Source of the DNA: Paramecium pentaurelia
Lineage: Eukaryota; Ciliophora; Oligohymenophorea; Peniculida; Parameciidae
Length of the DNA: 64,000 bases
Direction: 5' to 3'
NCBI GenBank assembly: GCA_905183005.1
Contig: CAJJDO010000079.1
Span: 7,096 to 71,095, forward strand
Shown: in pieces, positions 1-10,808 of the stretch
Position numbering within the stretch: position 1 is the first letter of the stretch
Layout of the letters: each line of letters starts with the position of its first letter
The notes under the pieces: generated by a model
Databases searched by the model: none
What the model saw: the letters and a program-made list of their open reading frames with translations, nothing else
Told to the model about the DNA's origin: nothing
Program-made: the position numbers and the translations under genes

Positions 1-479
1 TCTCTAACTTGAAATTTTCACATACATCAAATAATTAACATTTATAAATAACTGAGATCATGTACACAGCTATTTTAAGAGTCAGAACTATAGAATCACT
101 GATACCTTCAAGTTGATTTTCACGAAATTAATTAACATCTAGTAAAAAAAAAATATAGTACTCTTTTGATGAACTCATCAACCAGTTAAATTTTAAATTT
201 ATATTAATTTATTAAGAAATTTTTGATTAAATAATTAAAAAGCAAAAATTTATTATTGAGTACAAGTATTTATACATATATTTTGTTGATTAAGAAATTA
301 TAATTATTCTACTGTTAAATTATCCAATACGGAAAAATTCATATTCTAAAAGCAATCATCTGTCATATTTTGCATAATTTTTTCAAAATGCCTCCTTTTG
401 ATTTTAATAATTATCTTAAATCTAAGCCTTAATAATTAATAAACTGAACCTTAAGGACAAGAGCTCCGTAAACTTAAAA

Positions 480-1640
480 TATTTTGCTTCAGATATGCTA
501 TGAATAGGTAACTAAATTTAATCTAAGAATAACAACCTGAAAGAGGATTGTATGATAAAACTCTCTTTAACTAATATTCGATGACTGAATTTCTTTTTTA
601 GTAGCGAAAAAAATTCAATCAGGAGAGAAACAGACTGAGTAGACATAATGAGTATGACCATCTAATTTGGCTTATTATTATCCTGTTTAGACATAACATA
701 AATGATCGAATTATCTTTATAAATGAAAAAAGAATTTTCACTTTAAAATAGTATCTATCATCAAAATCTTAGGTTCCATCAGGAGAAAAGCAAACTTAAA
801 AGACTGTAATAGTATGTCCTTCCAATTTATTTAGCTCATGTATTTTAACTTCCAATCGCAATTAAATAGTAAAGCATAATTTAAATTAGTTCCACTTATA
901 TTTACATTTTCAAATTTAGATCCGCTAAAATTGTATTAAACAAAATTAGCACCTACTAAAGAAGTATTTTAAATCTTAATATTTTCGAAATTTTTGTTTC
1001 TAAGGTCCACCTTAGAATTAACTAATATATGTAATGAATTGGATCCACATTATATTAAAGTTTTATCGAAGGATGTGAGGTGAACTAAAAATTGCGAAAA
1101 TTCTATGATCTTTCTTTCAACCTTAGATCTTCTGTCGATTCTTAAATGTCTTAACTTGAATAGTCTATTAGATTAAAGTCATGATCTTGGATTTATCTTA
1201 GAACTTTAGTAATTTTCTTAATATAATTTGAAACAAAGTCTAATTTCCACCACTTATTGAAATTTTATATATTTTCAACTGAAAAATGTATTATTCGAAA
1301 TGACTTAGATTTTATATATCTGAAAGATATCCAATAGCGTCTTCATCTTTTCCTTATGAAATATCACTAAAATAATTGTAAATATTTGTTCGTCAAACTA
1401 ATGAGAAGCAAAAAACTCATAAAGTTTTTTTGCTGACTTAAGAGTGCTTTTCATTAACTTAAAAAAATTATTGAATTTCTATTTATCTATGCTATATCTT
1501 ATCTTATGATTCATTATTAGATTATAAACATTTATATTTGTAAAGATACTCTTAAAATAATAGGTTAAGCTTTTGCATTAGGCTCCATCTCTATCATTTC
1601 TCTTATTTAGCAAAATGTTTTTAGAAGGATTTCTCCATTT
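480..1640 (-). pseudogene. Pentapeptide-repeat/WD40 protein, decayed
   Basis: Reading the minus strand with TAA/TAG as Gln gives, in order, a helical segment (with FDEQIFTI, then GYLSDIQNLSHFEQYIF near 1370-1270), a basic stretch, a pentapeptide-like block (SLVGANFVQYNFSGSKFENV, about 960-870) and the start of a WD40 repeat (HELNKLEGHTITV, about 840-810; GHTHYVYSVCFSPD, about 660-620). This order matches the Paramecium family in which pentapeptide repeats lead into WD40 propellers. The frame breaks at least four times, and the second WD repeat runs into TGA right after SPD. The propeller is far too short and no stop-to-stop frame covers the gene, so I call it a pseudogene. The family assignment is from memory of the motif pattern. 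The N-terminal limit is not defined. Confidence 0.7.
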
Positions 1641-1849
1641 TACTCTTTCCAAATCAGAAGTATTAGAAAGTATAATTTATTGTTTTATTCTAGAAAAAAA
1701 ATACAATTAAATAATATATAAAATTAAAAACTTAGAATAGATTTTATTGTATTATTTAGTAGTTAATATAGTAATTGTCTTATTAATATTTCAATTTTTA
1801 AATAACCCTCAGCTCTAAAAATAAAAATAAAGTGATTAAAAATCTTAGA

Positions 1850-2235
1850 AGTAATATTCAGACAATTTTTCAGTGAAATCAAACTTTACAAGTAGAAAAT
1901 CAACAAATAATAAATTAAAAAGATGAAGTTAGTTAATAAAAGGATTAATTTTGTGTAAAAAATGCAGAAAAAAACCATACAACTAATAATAATCTTGTAA
2001 ATCAAACATTAAAACTGTCAGGATAATGAAAATAAATGATAATTAGAAAGACTTTAACAGGAGGGAGATGAAATTATTGATTAATAATATAAATTTTAAC
2101 CCTCCACAAATAATGCACAAAACAAAAGTTAAAGTAATATGATAGCATGGAGTATAAGTTTGTTAATAATAAAAAGAAACTCATTTTTTATAAAATAATG
2201 AAATGCCCAGGAGTATTTGCTTATAAGAAGTAAGA
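1850..2235 (+). pseudogene. Possible coding remnant, unrecognised
   Basis: Three consecutive short frames have protein-like composition in the ciliate code: a Gln/Asn-rich stretch (1876-2027), an acidic one with RLQQEGDEIIDQQYKFQPST (about 2050-2115), and one with FVNNKKKLIFYKIMKCPGVF (about 2155-2220). They lie in different frames with TGA between them and no convincing intron explains the shifts. No family recognised. It may be a decayed gene or chance open frames in AT-rich DNA. Confidence 0.25.
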
Positions 2236-2560
2236 AATATTTATTTAATTATTTAATTAAATATAAATTTCTTATTAGAGAACTGGTACTGCAAAATTCT
2301 GGTGGCATAATTAATTTTAATTCAATATATCAAATTGATTTATTAATTAAGATACTTTGGATATTTTTATTTTTGTAACAAGAGCAGTTAAATTCACATT
2401 CTAACATAGAGAATTTGAATTACATATTATCTATAAGAGATAATTTTAGAGAAAACCTCAGAACAATTAATATAAAATATATTATAAATTATAATAAAAT
2501 TTCACTAAATTGGATTTCTTAAATTTCTATTTTTCTTTTGATTATGAATTAACTAACTTT

Positions 2561-2968
2561 TCAAACTGAGAAGGAATTCGTAATCTAGCAATACTTACCC
2601 AAAAAGGGAATTTTAAAGACATTCACATATTTATTACAAAATCTAAAAGTAAAAGTCATTTTTCTTATTTTATATAATTGATTTAATTATAACTATAATT
2701 AAATTATCATATTTTTTGTGATCATCTGCATAATAACATCTCTAAACTTGAAGACTTCAAGTTCAAGATGTGAATTATTATTATAATCATAACCTTCTTT
2801 AATTAAAGAATTTATAATAATTTTATTTGGTTTTAAATATTTTGTTCCACATAATTTAAAATCATATTTTAACAAACAAAAATCTCTTAATTTCTTTAAG
2901 CTTTTCAATAGGACAAAAATTATTCGTTTTTCTAAAATTTCATGTCCCTTATATATAACACTATGTCA
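2561..2968 (-). CDS. Hypothetical ORF, about 135 codons
   Basis: A single minus-strand frame stays open for about 135 codons when TAA/TAG are Gln, ending at TGA 2561-2563. It contains KSLKKLRDFCLLKYDFKLCG and, further on, GYDYNNNSHLELEVFKFRDV. No ATG fits an obvious start, so it could be the 3' exon of a gene. Codon content is plausible but an open frame of this length can arise by chance when only one stop codon exists. No domain recognised. Confidence 0.35.
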
Positions 2969-3433
2969 GATTTAATTTATAATGATTTCATTTTGTTGAT
3001 ATCAGAATTCATATTAGGATTCCATCAGAAATTTTTTAATATTTTTTAAGTTCATCAAGTTATTGATTTCACTATTCAATTTATGTAGTTTCTATTTATT
3101 GTTTATTTATTTATTTTTGATAATATTATTCATTATTATTTTTAATTATCTTTTGTGGCTTTGTATTAAAAACATTTATAAAGTGAAATTTCAAAACAAA
3201 AACTATTAAAAACAGGATTTCTGTATCTAAAATTTCTAAACACATTAAATTGGCTTAAGAGTTAATTGAATAAAGGAATATTATATTTTATAAAAAAAAA
3301 TACAATTAGAATTAATTCAATATCTATTTAGAAAAAATATCTGTTATTGTGATATTCTCTATCATTTTCGAATTATTATAATTTTAATTAAACAATTAAT
3401 AACAATGATATAGAAATTGAGTTGATGTTCATA

Positions 3434-3970
3434 ATGTCTTTAAGAACAGACGTCAAGAATAATGTTGGCGAATATTTGAATTTAAGTGAATATAATAACT
3501 TTAGATATCATCTTAAATTTAATGTCAAGCATTTAGAGAAGATACATATATTTATTGATTGTTCCTATATTCAAATTTTATGGATAATTATGATATGAGA
3601 GCTTAGAAGATGATTATCCAAGTAGTAAATTACTTCCCAAATCTCCTTTAGATAAATCTATTGTAAGGTTTTCTTAATATATCATCAAATCTATATGTGT
3701 AACAATAAAATAGTAGCATCCGTCCATATTATGAAAATAGATTCTATATATATGTTCACAATTATGTGAGGATATTTAATAGATAAGAAATTTCATAAAT
3801 ATTCTTAAAAAGAGATTTCACCTGTTAACTAATTATCATTCCATTATAGCTTATATGGTATATTAAATATTTTTATGTTTTAATAATGAATGTACAATAA
3901 ATCAGAAAATATCTTAATTCAGTATCACATCTATAATAATAAAAATAGAGATATATCCAATACAGATGTA
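3434..3970 (+). pseudogene. Possible gene remnant beginning MSLRTDVKNN
   Basis: An ATG at 3434 opens a frame of about 55 codons (MSLRTDVKNNVGEYLNLSEY, then NFRYHLKFNVKHLEK) with good codon variety. It then fails, but a different frame gives ESLEDDYPSSKLLPKSPLDK (about 3599-3660) and a third runs open to about 4016. No pair of GT/AG borders of normal length joins these pieces. I infer one damaged gene or a model needing an unusual intron. The product is unrecognised. Confidence 0.3.
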
Positions 3971-3971
3971 A

Positions 3972-4689
3972 TCATTTGAAACTTTGCTTGCATTAATAGT
4001 AGAATTCATAATTATGAACATTTTTAGATTCTTGCATTAGATTACTATCCATTATGTAAACATCAATTTGTACAAAACCTTACATCAATCGTATAAAGTG
4101 TTGTTATTTTTTTCCAAATTATTCTCTGAGATTTGCATAATCTAATAAGATGGAAGTATTTTTCTTCTATTTGAGAGTTGTGGAATGAGTTAGATTGAGT
4201 TATGGTTATTGTGCAATAGAGTGATATACTTTGAATTCCACAAAGACTTTGACATTTAGATCCATTAAGTCATAGTCTAATGGCACTTGCTCCATTATTT
4301 GAGCATGCTAGATTTAATCTGTTAATAGAGCAAGTTATGCTGTTTTATGTTTACAAGTGAGGACACATTAAGTATGGACATAAAAGTACTGGAATAGTAT
4401 ATTAGAATACAATTGAATATGACTTAATTGAAAATTTTGATAACAAAGTGGGCAGATTGAATTTTCATTTTGGCTCTTTCCTATTATCTCTTAATCCTCG
4501 TCCACTACTAAAAATATACACACAACTCAACTACTTAAGGATTCTTCTAATGTGCTACTACACTTTCGGGAGTATTACTCACTATAACAATCATTTAAAC
4601 TCTTACTTGATATATTTAGAGAATATCTCTTTGAATTCATTCGGAACAGGGTCATCCCATCCGAATAATGGGCAGATGTCTTCAGTCAT
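3972..4689 (-). CDS. Uncharacterised two-intron gene
   Basis: ATG at 4687-4689 begins MTEDICPLFGWDDPVPNEF. Removing a 25-nt intron (GTAAGAG...TTATAG, about 4575-4599) and a 27-nt intron (GTAGTTG...TTTTAG, about 4506-4532) gives one open frame to TGA 3972-3974, about 220 residues. Both introns have the size and GTA...TAG borders usual for Paramecium. The protein holds a CPLC pair and, about 25 residues on, an H..C...C.H cluster, which might bind a metal, followed by an acidic/Gln-rich C-terminal half. No named domain is recognised. Upstream (4690-4980) is AT-rich and holds nothing clear. Confidence 0.65.
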
Positions 4690-4974
4690 ATTATAAACTT
4701 CTTGGATTTTAAAAATAATAAATTCTGGAGGAAAGTTTGTAAAATTTAATTGGACCATTTTCTTAATGCTTCATATGAGATGTTAAATTTCTCTAATTAT
4801 ATTTCTAGAATATCTTAAATATTAATTAATTGATACTTCATAAGTAATTAAATTAACTTTTCAATTGAAAATTTATAAACTATTTCAAATAAAGGTTTTC
4901 AATTAATTAAGAGATTATATAAAGTGTAGTCTTAATTATATATTTTGATTAAATTATTTTAATATATTAATATA

Positions 4975-5595
4975 TAATTAGGTTGTTGAAGTTTATGCAA
5001 AAATTAGAATGCTTAATCATCAAACTTATTTAAAAGAATTGTATCAAAAGTGCAGAATTTTAATGTTAAATTAAAAGTTACATTAAATTAAAATTAATTT
5101 GTGATAAAGAAGGTGACTAAAGTGGAATTTGTACTTATTGGTACCAAAGAACTAAATAACAAAAAATTTAATTCTTACTTAAGAATGAGAATAATTAAAT
5201 GAACAAATCAAAATGGGAAATTTATTAGAAATTCAGTCTAAAATCAAGAGAATAATAGACAATTATTTACATTTTAGTTTATAAAACCAATTTCGATCTT
5301 ATAAATTACAAAACTAAATCATTTTAAAATGCATTAAAAAATTCAAAAGTATAAACTGAAATTGCTCAAGGAATATTTATATTATAAATCTATATCAGTC
5401 TAATCAATTAGAAGCAAATCAAGGATAGGAATCAGAAAAAAGATCCTCTACTTGGTAATTAAACATATGGTTTAATTATGATGAAGTTGAGGAATGATTA
5501 GATAAATATAATGAAATTGACTAAATAGTTTTTTTATGTTGATAATTTTCTATCATAAATGCATTAAAAATATCTATATTCAGTAAATCTTTGAT
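4975..5595 (+). pseudogene. Gene remnant with in-frame TGA
   Basis: Overlapping plus-strand frames look coding: EVYAKIRMLNHQTYLKELYQ near 5000, KMGNLLEIQSKIKRIIDNYL near 5214-5275, and SNQLEANQGQESEKRSSTW near 5400-5455. The stretch FNYDEVEE at 5470-5494 is followed by TGA (5495-5497) and then LDKYNEID in the same frame, which suggests a sense codon mutated to stop. Shifts between frames are not explained by standard introns. Function unrecognised. Confidence 0.35.
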
Positions 5596-5694
5596 ATATG
5601 AGAATCTTAAAAAAAAGAATTATTATTAATTTAATCATATTTTATTAAAATATGTAATTGAATTAGTATTTTTTCTTTTTATTATTAAAACATG

Positions 5695-6560
5695 TATTTA
5701 ATGACTCCAAGTACAGTTTACAATGGATAGAATAGTCGTATACCCAACGGAAGAAAGCAAGTTTAAATTGAAGTTAGTTCCGATAATGTCATATTTATAG
5801 CAAATGTTAGAAGGCATTTGATGAATATCATCAAAACACATATCATATTTCATTAGGCTTTATTAGTAGTTACTTCAAATATAGATAATGAGAAGATAAG
5901 TCATGATAAGAAATATCATCTTGTTGAATTTGAGGATGATAGCAAAGCTAAGTGTAAACAAATTAATATAAGAATAAAAATAATCGAAGGTACTTGAACG
6001 AATTGACTAAATTTGAGGATGAATTATATTGTTGGGAAAAAGTGTCAATAAAGTAATAGTTTGATATTGATACATTAAATATCACTGTAAATTAAATTAA
6101 ATATAGAATGTAAGATTTTACAAATTAAAAAGGACCATATCATCTTTTTTTTAATAATAGTTAATCTGTAGCAAAATAATTAACCAAATAATTATTGTTA
6201 GAAAACATTTAAGACAAAAATATCATATTTCTAGCATTGTTTGTAAAATAACATTTGATTTTAAAGAAGGAATCATCACCTCATTCAGCCTTATTGGTTG
6301 CTGCCTAGAAATTTACTGATATATCTATCAAATTATTGATGTTATATTGTTGAATATTTAAATGATGGTTAAGTTCAAGCTTATCAATTTTATCCTAAAA
6401 ATTAAACTTATTACTTGATGAATTTAAATTAATTTGATAATGGACAAAGTTATTGGGAAACTAGGTCAAAAATTTGTTAGTTGTATATTGAGTAAAAATT
6501 ATAAAATATTATTGATACGATGAAAGAACAGATAATTTTTTTTAAATAATAACACTAGTG
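5695..6560 (+). pseudogene. Tandemly duplicated unrecognised domain
   Basis: Two successive blocks have related translations. The first (5700-6050) includes SSDNVIFIANVRRH, QALLVVTSN, YHLVEFEDDSKA and YLNELTKFEDELYCWEKVS. The second (about 6200-6500) includes DKNIIFLALFVKQHL, SALLVAAQKFTDI, YIVEYLNDGQVQAYQ and FDNGQSYWETRS. The order of hydrophobic and acidic segments is the same in both, so I infer an internal duplication of roughly 450 bp. Frame changes occur inside each block. The first block could start at ATG 5692-5694 (MYLMTPSTVYNG). The hydrophobic segments faintly recall a cyclin-like helical fold, but I would not assign that. Confidence 0.4.
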
Positions 6561-6596
6561 TAGCAAAGGATACCTTTGATAAAATAAATAAAAAAT

Positions 6597-6660
6597 AAGA
6601 AGAAGAAAGAAGAAGAAAGAAAAAGGTAAAAATATGAGAGAAGAAGGAGGGATGAAAAAG
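6597..6660 (+). repeat. Purine-rich GAA/GA tract
   Basis: About 60 bases of almost pure purine (repeated GAAGAAAGAAGAAGAAAG units) stand out from the surrounding T-rich DNA. It may be low-complexity spacer. It is not clearly in frame with neighbouring coding sequence. Confidence 0.6.
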
Positions 6661-6839
6661 AAATTACAATCTTTTTTTTATTATTTATATGTTTTTTTTG
6701 ATTTGAATATCATATTTCATTTCAAATAATATTATTCAATTATTATTTAATTCACTTTTTATAATCTTTCTTTTAAAAAGGTATGCATAATATTATGTAT
6801 ACTTGATTTTATATAAGTAAAGAAAATTATGAACTTACT

Positions 6840-7427
6840 TTTTCATATTGGATTCCAATAAAGATTAGTTAAAAATACTAAAAAATATAAGCAAAACTTG
6901 AATTAGATATATAATAGATACAATATTTTAGACAATATGGAAATTTGATGTTTGAAAATAAAAATTAGAATGATTTTATTCTTATTCAAGTTGAAATTTA
7001 TCAATGATTTAAAAATTAATTTATTATTAAGTGAACATTCATAGATAATATTGAAACAGATAATCTTAAAAAGGTCAATATGAATGTTTAAATAGACAAA
7101 TAAATATAAGGAAATAGTAATATCAAATTATTTTCAAATTTAGTGGGATTACTTGCTTTAAAGTTGAGATTAAAATATTAGAAAAAAAATAATGATGATA
7201 ACCAAATAATGAGGATTAACTTATTTCTGGAGGAGACGCTAAGCCATACGATCTATATTCATTAGATAAAATAGATAGTAGTAGTCAATTTTAATTAAAG
7301 TGTAAGGGTTCTTTATTAGCAGATAAAATAAGATTCTAATAATAAGGTACGAAAAAATATTTAAGATTTAGAGCTTTTCACTGGTGATTTAGGCTAATGG
7401 AAATTACCTTATTTCATGTGTGAATGA
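6840..7427 (+). CDS. 3' part of an unrecognised gene
   Basis: The last exons are clear. A frame reading NEDQLISGGDAKPYDLYSLD (about 7211-7270), then SSSQFQLKCKGSLLADKIRF, is interrupted by a 25-nt intron at 7347-7371 (GTACG...TTTAG). It resumes as ELFTGDLGQWKLPYFMCE and ends at TGA 7425-7427. Upstream of about 7205 an A8 run and a one-base mismatch in frame leave the rest (6840-7200) unresolved, though pieces such as KLFSNLVGLLALKL look coding. Compact beta-rich C-terminus; no family recognised. Confidence 0.5.
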
Positions 7428-7663
7428 CTTAGTGGTATTTAATAAAGATATTAATTCGCATAATATTACTTAATTTGTATATTTTTATTTAATTAATTAT
7501 TAATGAAAAAAGGATATAATAATTATAGTGTAGATAAATTACCAACTAATTAATTTGTAATATAAAATAAGTATATTTCTTATTGTTAATATGCAAATTA
7601 AGGATAGGAGGATTCCTTTATTGTAGGACTGATGATTTTTAATCATAGTGGCATGTCTTTAAG

Positions 7664-8215
7664 TCATTTTGACTCCAACTTTGATTACTTCAGTCTATTA
7701 TGGTTGAGAATGATAAATAATTCATCTTCAACAGCTTTGAGCAATTTTTCTTTTTAATTTCGTATATTATCTAAAATAATTAATTAGGTGTCTTCAGCTT
7801 CTAATAAACGAGAATCTAGAGTGTCTCACTATTTAACTTCCTTTGATTGGAGAAGGAGGTTATTTTTTACTATTGCTGCTAACATTTGATATAGGGATTT
7901 TATCAAGATTAGATTGTAAATCTTTAAGTTTCTTTCTGAATTCTAAAAAAAAAAATGAGTTTTGTTGGATTTCATATTCTATGCAAAGTCTTTTTGATGA
8001 AGATCTGTAAATGATCCAAATTCAACTTCATGAATTTGAACTTTAAAATATATTCAATTAGATTACTTTTTGCTCAGCTTAAAGAAAAACAAGTTTCATC
8101 TTCTCAAAAACTAAGTGTTTGCTTTAAGTAAGTGCATTTTATTAACAAAGATCATTGAATTCATCTATTTTTATTTTGAAGATGTTTTCATTTTGTTAAA
8201 AACATGGTTATTGCC
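7664..8215 (-). CDS. 3' exons of an unrecognised multi-intron gene
   Basis: Removing three short introns (about 7811-7832, 22 nt; 8005-8026, 22 nt; 8040-8065, 26 nt) gives one frame ending at TGA 7664-7666. It reads KIDEFNDLCQQNALTQSKHL, KMKLVFLQAEQKF, EFRKKLKDLQSNLDKIPISN, then SRLLEAEDTQLIILDNIRNQ and EKLLKAVEDELFIILNHNRL. The C-terminal third is charged and probably coiled coil. Two introns begin GTT rather than GTA. Above about 8215 the frame meets TGA, so the 5' end may be missing or lie in the damaged region upstream. Confidence 0.55.
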
Positions 8216-8449
8216 ATTTTAATTAATTTTAAACTCAAAAATTATTAATAATAATTTCAGAATAGTTTTTAGCCATTAAATTATATTCTTCTTATATATT
8301 GTATCACTTGTATATTTAAATTCAGTTGAAGTAATTGTTGAAATGAAAGCAACTACAATACATTATGTTAATTAAATCCAATTCTAATAATATTTTATTG
8401 GTATGAGATCTTTTAGTTGATTATGAACAAGAAAATCAATTCCTAAGTA

Positions 8450-10250
8450 TGATTTAGTGTCATAAAAAGATAGAATGAAACATTAGGTTTTGAGAGTCTT
8501 CTTTAAACAATCAAAATGAGACTATACAACCAAGGCTTATGAAGTGACTCAAATCTGCAGTCAAATTAACATTTATGACTTAAAGGGGATATTGTATAAC
8601 TTAGTTCATTAGACCTTTTCAGAATCCTGCCTCCAATATATTTGACATAATCACAATGAGACCATTACTTCTCCAAAAGGAATATAAATCTTAGGTGTTA
8701 TAAATTTATGTAATTCCTGATCAAGTTCAATCAATTTTATCTTGTCATTTTAGAATGGGACTCTTTCTCAAAGTGCTTTTTTTTTGTTTAGTATCTTCAG
8801 CCATATATTTCTAAAATTTTAATCTTCGAAATACTCGGTTTTAGTATAATCAATCTTATAATTTAATAATTACAAAAAAATAGAAATATTTTGTTCCATT
8901 AATTCTTCAAGATTTTTTGGAGATGTGAAGAGTTTTTATCTCTTGAAACTAACATGAAGACGAGATGCCATTTCATTGTCAATCTAATTGGTGTCCTAAT
9001 CCTAAAAGATGAATGAACTCTATTCAATAATTGAAGTTACAAATCTAAAAAAATTAGAATGGATAAAAAATTGATTTTTGAGTTGCATTGCATATATGTC
9101 ATTACTAAATTTAAATATTCACTATCTAAGAGTCAACATGTCCACTGTTCCCTGACAAAGTTTAATTGCAACTTTGCAGTTTTCATTTCCTAAGTATATT
9201 TAATTATTTCTCTTTACTCTTTAATATGAGATTTATATCTATATCTATCTCTCATCAATAGAGTAATGAATAGATTCTAAATATATATTAGGATCCTTTC
9301 TCATACAAAATTCTAATCCAAGTTATAAATCTCTTATCAGTTTTATGCAAAGATGAATATTAATGAATTTTCATTGTTTACTAATCCAATTTCTAAATCA
9401 TTCTTGCTTTGTATTCTCTCACATTCTTTACAAATTAATTTAAATTGACTCTAATCAATTATAATTTCCCATTTGTAATCAGAGCTTTCTTCTTGAACAA
9501 ATATATATTGGCTCGTTATTTCAAAAGTCATAAAAAAAGAACTCTCTATTCATTTTATTACTCTCTAAACTTTCTAATTCTTAACTGAATACTAATAATC
9601 ATTAGCTTATTTTTCTTTAATTGCTTCCTTCTTTATTGCAACATGAAATACAAATCATCTATAATTTAATTAATAATTTTCTAATTATTCAAACTTAATA
9701 TAATGAAGTAATTCATACCAAAGGAATGTCTATTCTCTCCTTCTCTCTCTATTCCTTAAAGTCAATGTTATCAGTTTATATTCATCATGAGCCAATTCTT
9801 TAGCTTAAAAATTAAGATTTTTTGATTTGCTTCAACTATTGCTTTCTTTTGTTAATTTCACATCTTGATGCTAAATTAAGTTTCTCTTCTCCATTATGTC
9901 TTACAGTCCAACTTCTATTTCTAATAACTTAATCAAAATTAAATTGAGTTGGAAATAGAGAATTAAATGATATCATTATATGGAATTCTTCATTGCAATA
10001 AACTGTACAATTCGAAGGAGATTTGTAACCTTTAGTGGTAATATTGCAATACTAGAATTTCATAGGATTCACTTTATATCCTTCCCAGATATCAATGTTC
10101 CACTTACTTGACATTGTTAATGTAAATTGGTTTCAGTCAATGTTTATTTCAATGTATAACGAAGGCTTTTCAATTATTCTACATTCCCAAGCATCATCAA
10201 TGATAGCTAGAATATCTCCTCCAATATACCGGATTAATCAAAAACACCAG
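8450..10250 (-). pseudogene. Large unrecognised gene with several TGA and frame breaks
   Basis: Long pieces of one minus-strand gene are visible: GGDILAIIDDAWECRIIEKP (about 10215-10160), MSSKWNIDIWEGYKVNPMKF (about 10112-10055), NGEEKLNLASRCEINKRKQQ (about 9895-9840), FVQEESSDYKWEIIIDQSQF (about 9505-9440), NCKVAIKLCQGTVDM then, after an 18-nt intron (about 9110-9127), NDIYAMQLKNQFFIHSNFF and IDNEMASRLHVSFKR, and finally NDKIKLIELDQELHKFITPK. In-frame TGA codons occur at 10133-10135 and near 8780 and 8655, and single-base shifts occur between blocks. Conserved-looking segments with scattered lesions indicate decay. No domain recognised. Confidence 0.5.
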
Positions 10251-10808
10251 AACCACTTGTTTATTATGTGAAGTGTGAAATAGATGGAAAGTTAAGCTGA
10301 TTAACTGAACTAATAGTTGATTACTTCATTATAAAATTATTATATATTGTTGAAAAATTTTAAGTAGTTTCTAATTATTAAATTTAATAAACATAACCAT
10401 TCTATGATGAATTGGTCAATATTTATATCATTTATATTTTTATTAATTATATCTACTAATAATATTAACATAATCGCATTATATATAATAATCAAAATTA
10501 AATTAAATTGATATTAAAATTCAGATATTTTTATACATGATATTAATTTATGCAAAATGAACTTCCCTTATCAGCATTCTTTATTATAGAATGATTATAT
10601 TATTAATTTATAATCATATTAAATAAAAAGGCTTTAAAATTTTATTATTGATAATTAATATGTTATATAATTAATAATAAACTAATTGTTAAGATATTAA
10701 AGAAATAAATCAATATAAAATAAATACTCCATAAGGATAAATACATTTTTAAAAAGTAAATATAGAGAGTACTATTATTTATTAATCTTAAAATTTACTA
10801 AATATATA
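10251..10808. other. AT-rich intergenic spacer
   Basis: About 85% A+T. I see no convincing open frame on either strand, no structured RNA and no repeat. It separates the decayed gene below from the 3' end of the large membrane-protein gene. Confidence 0.6.
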
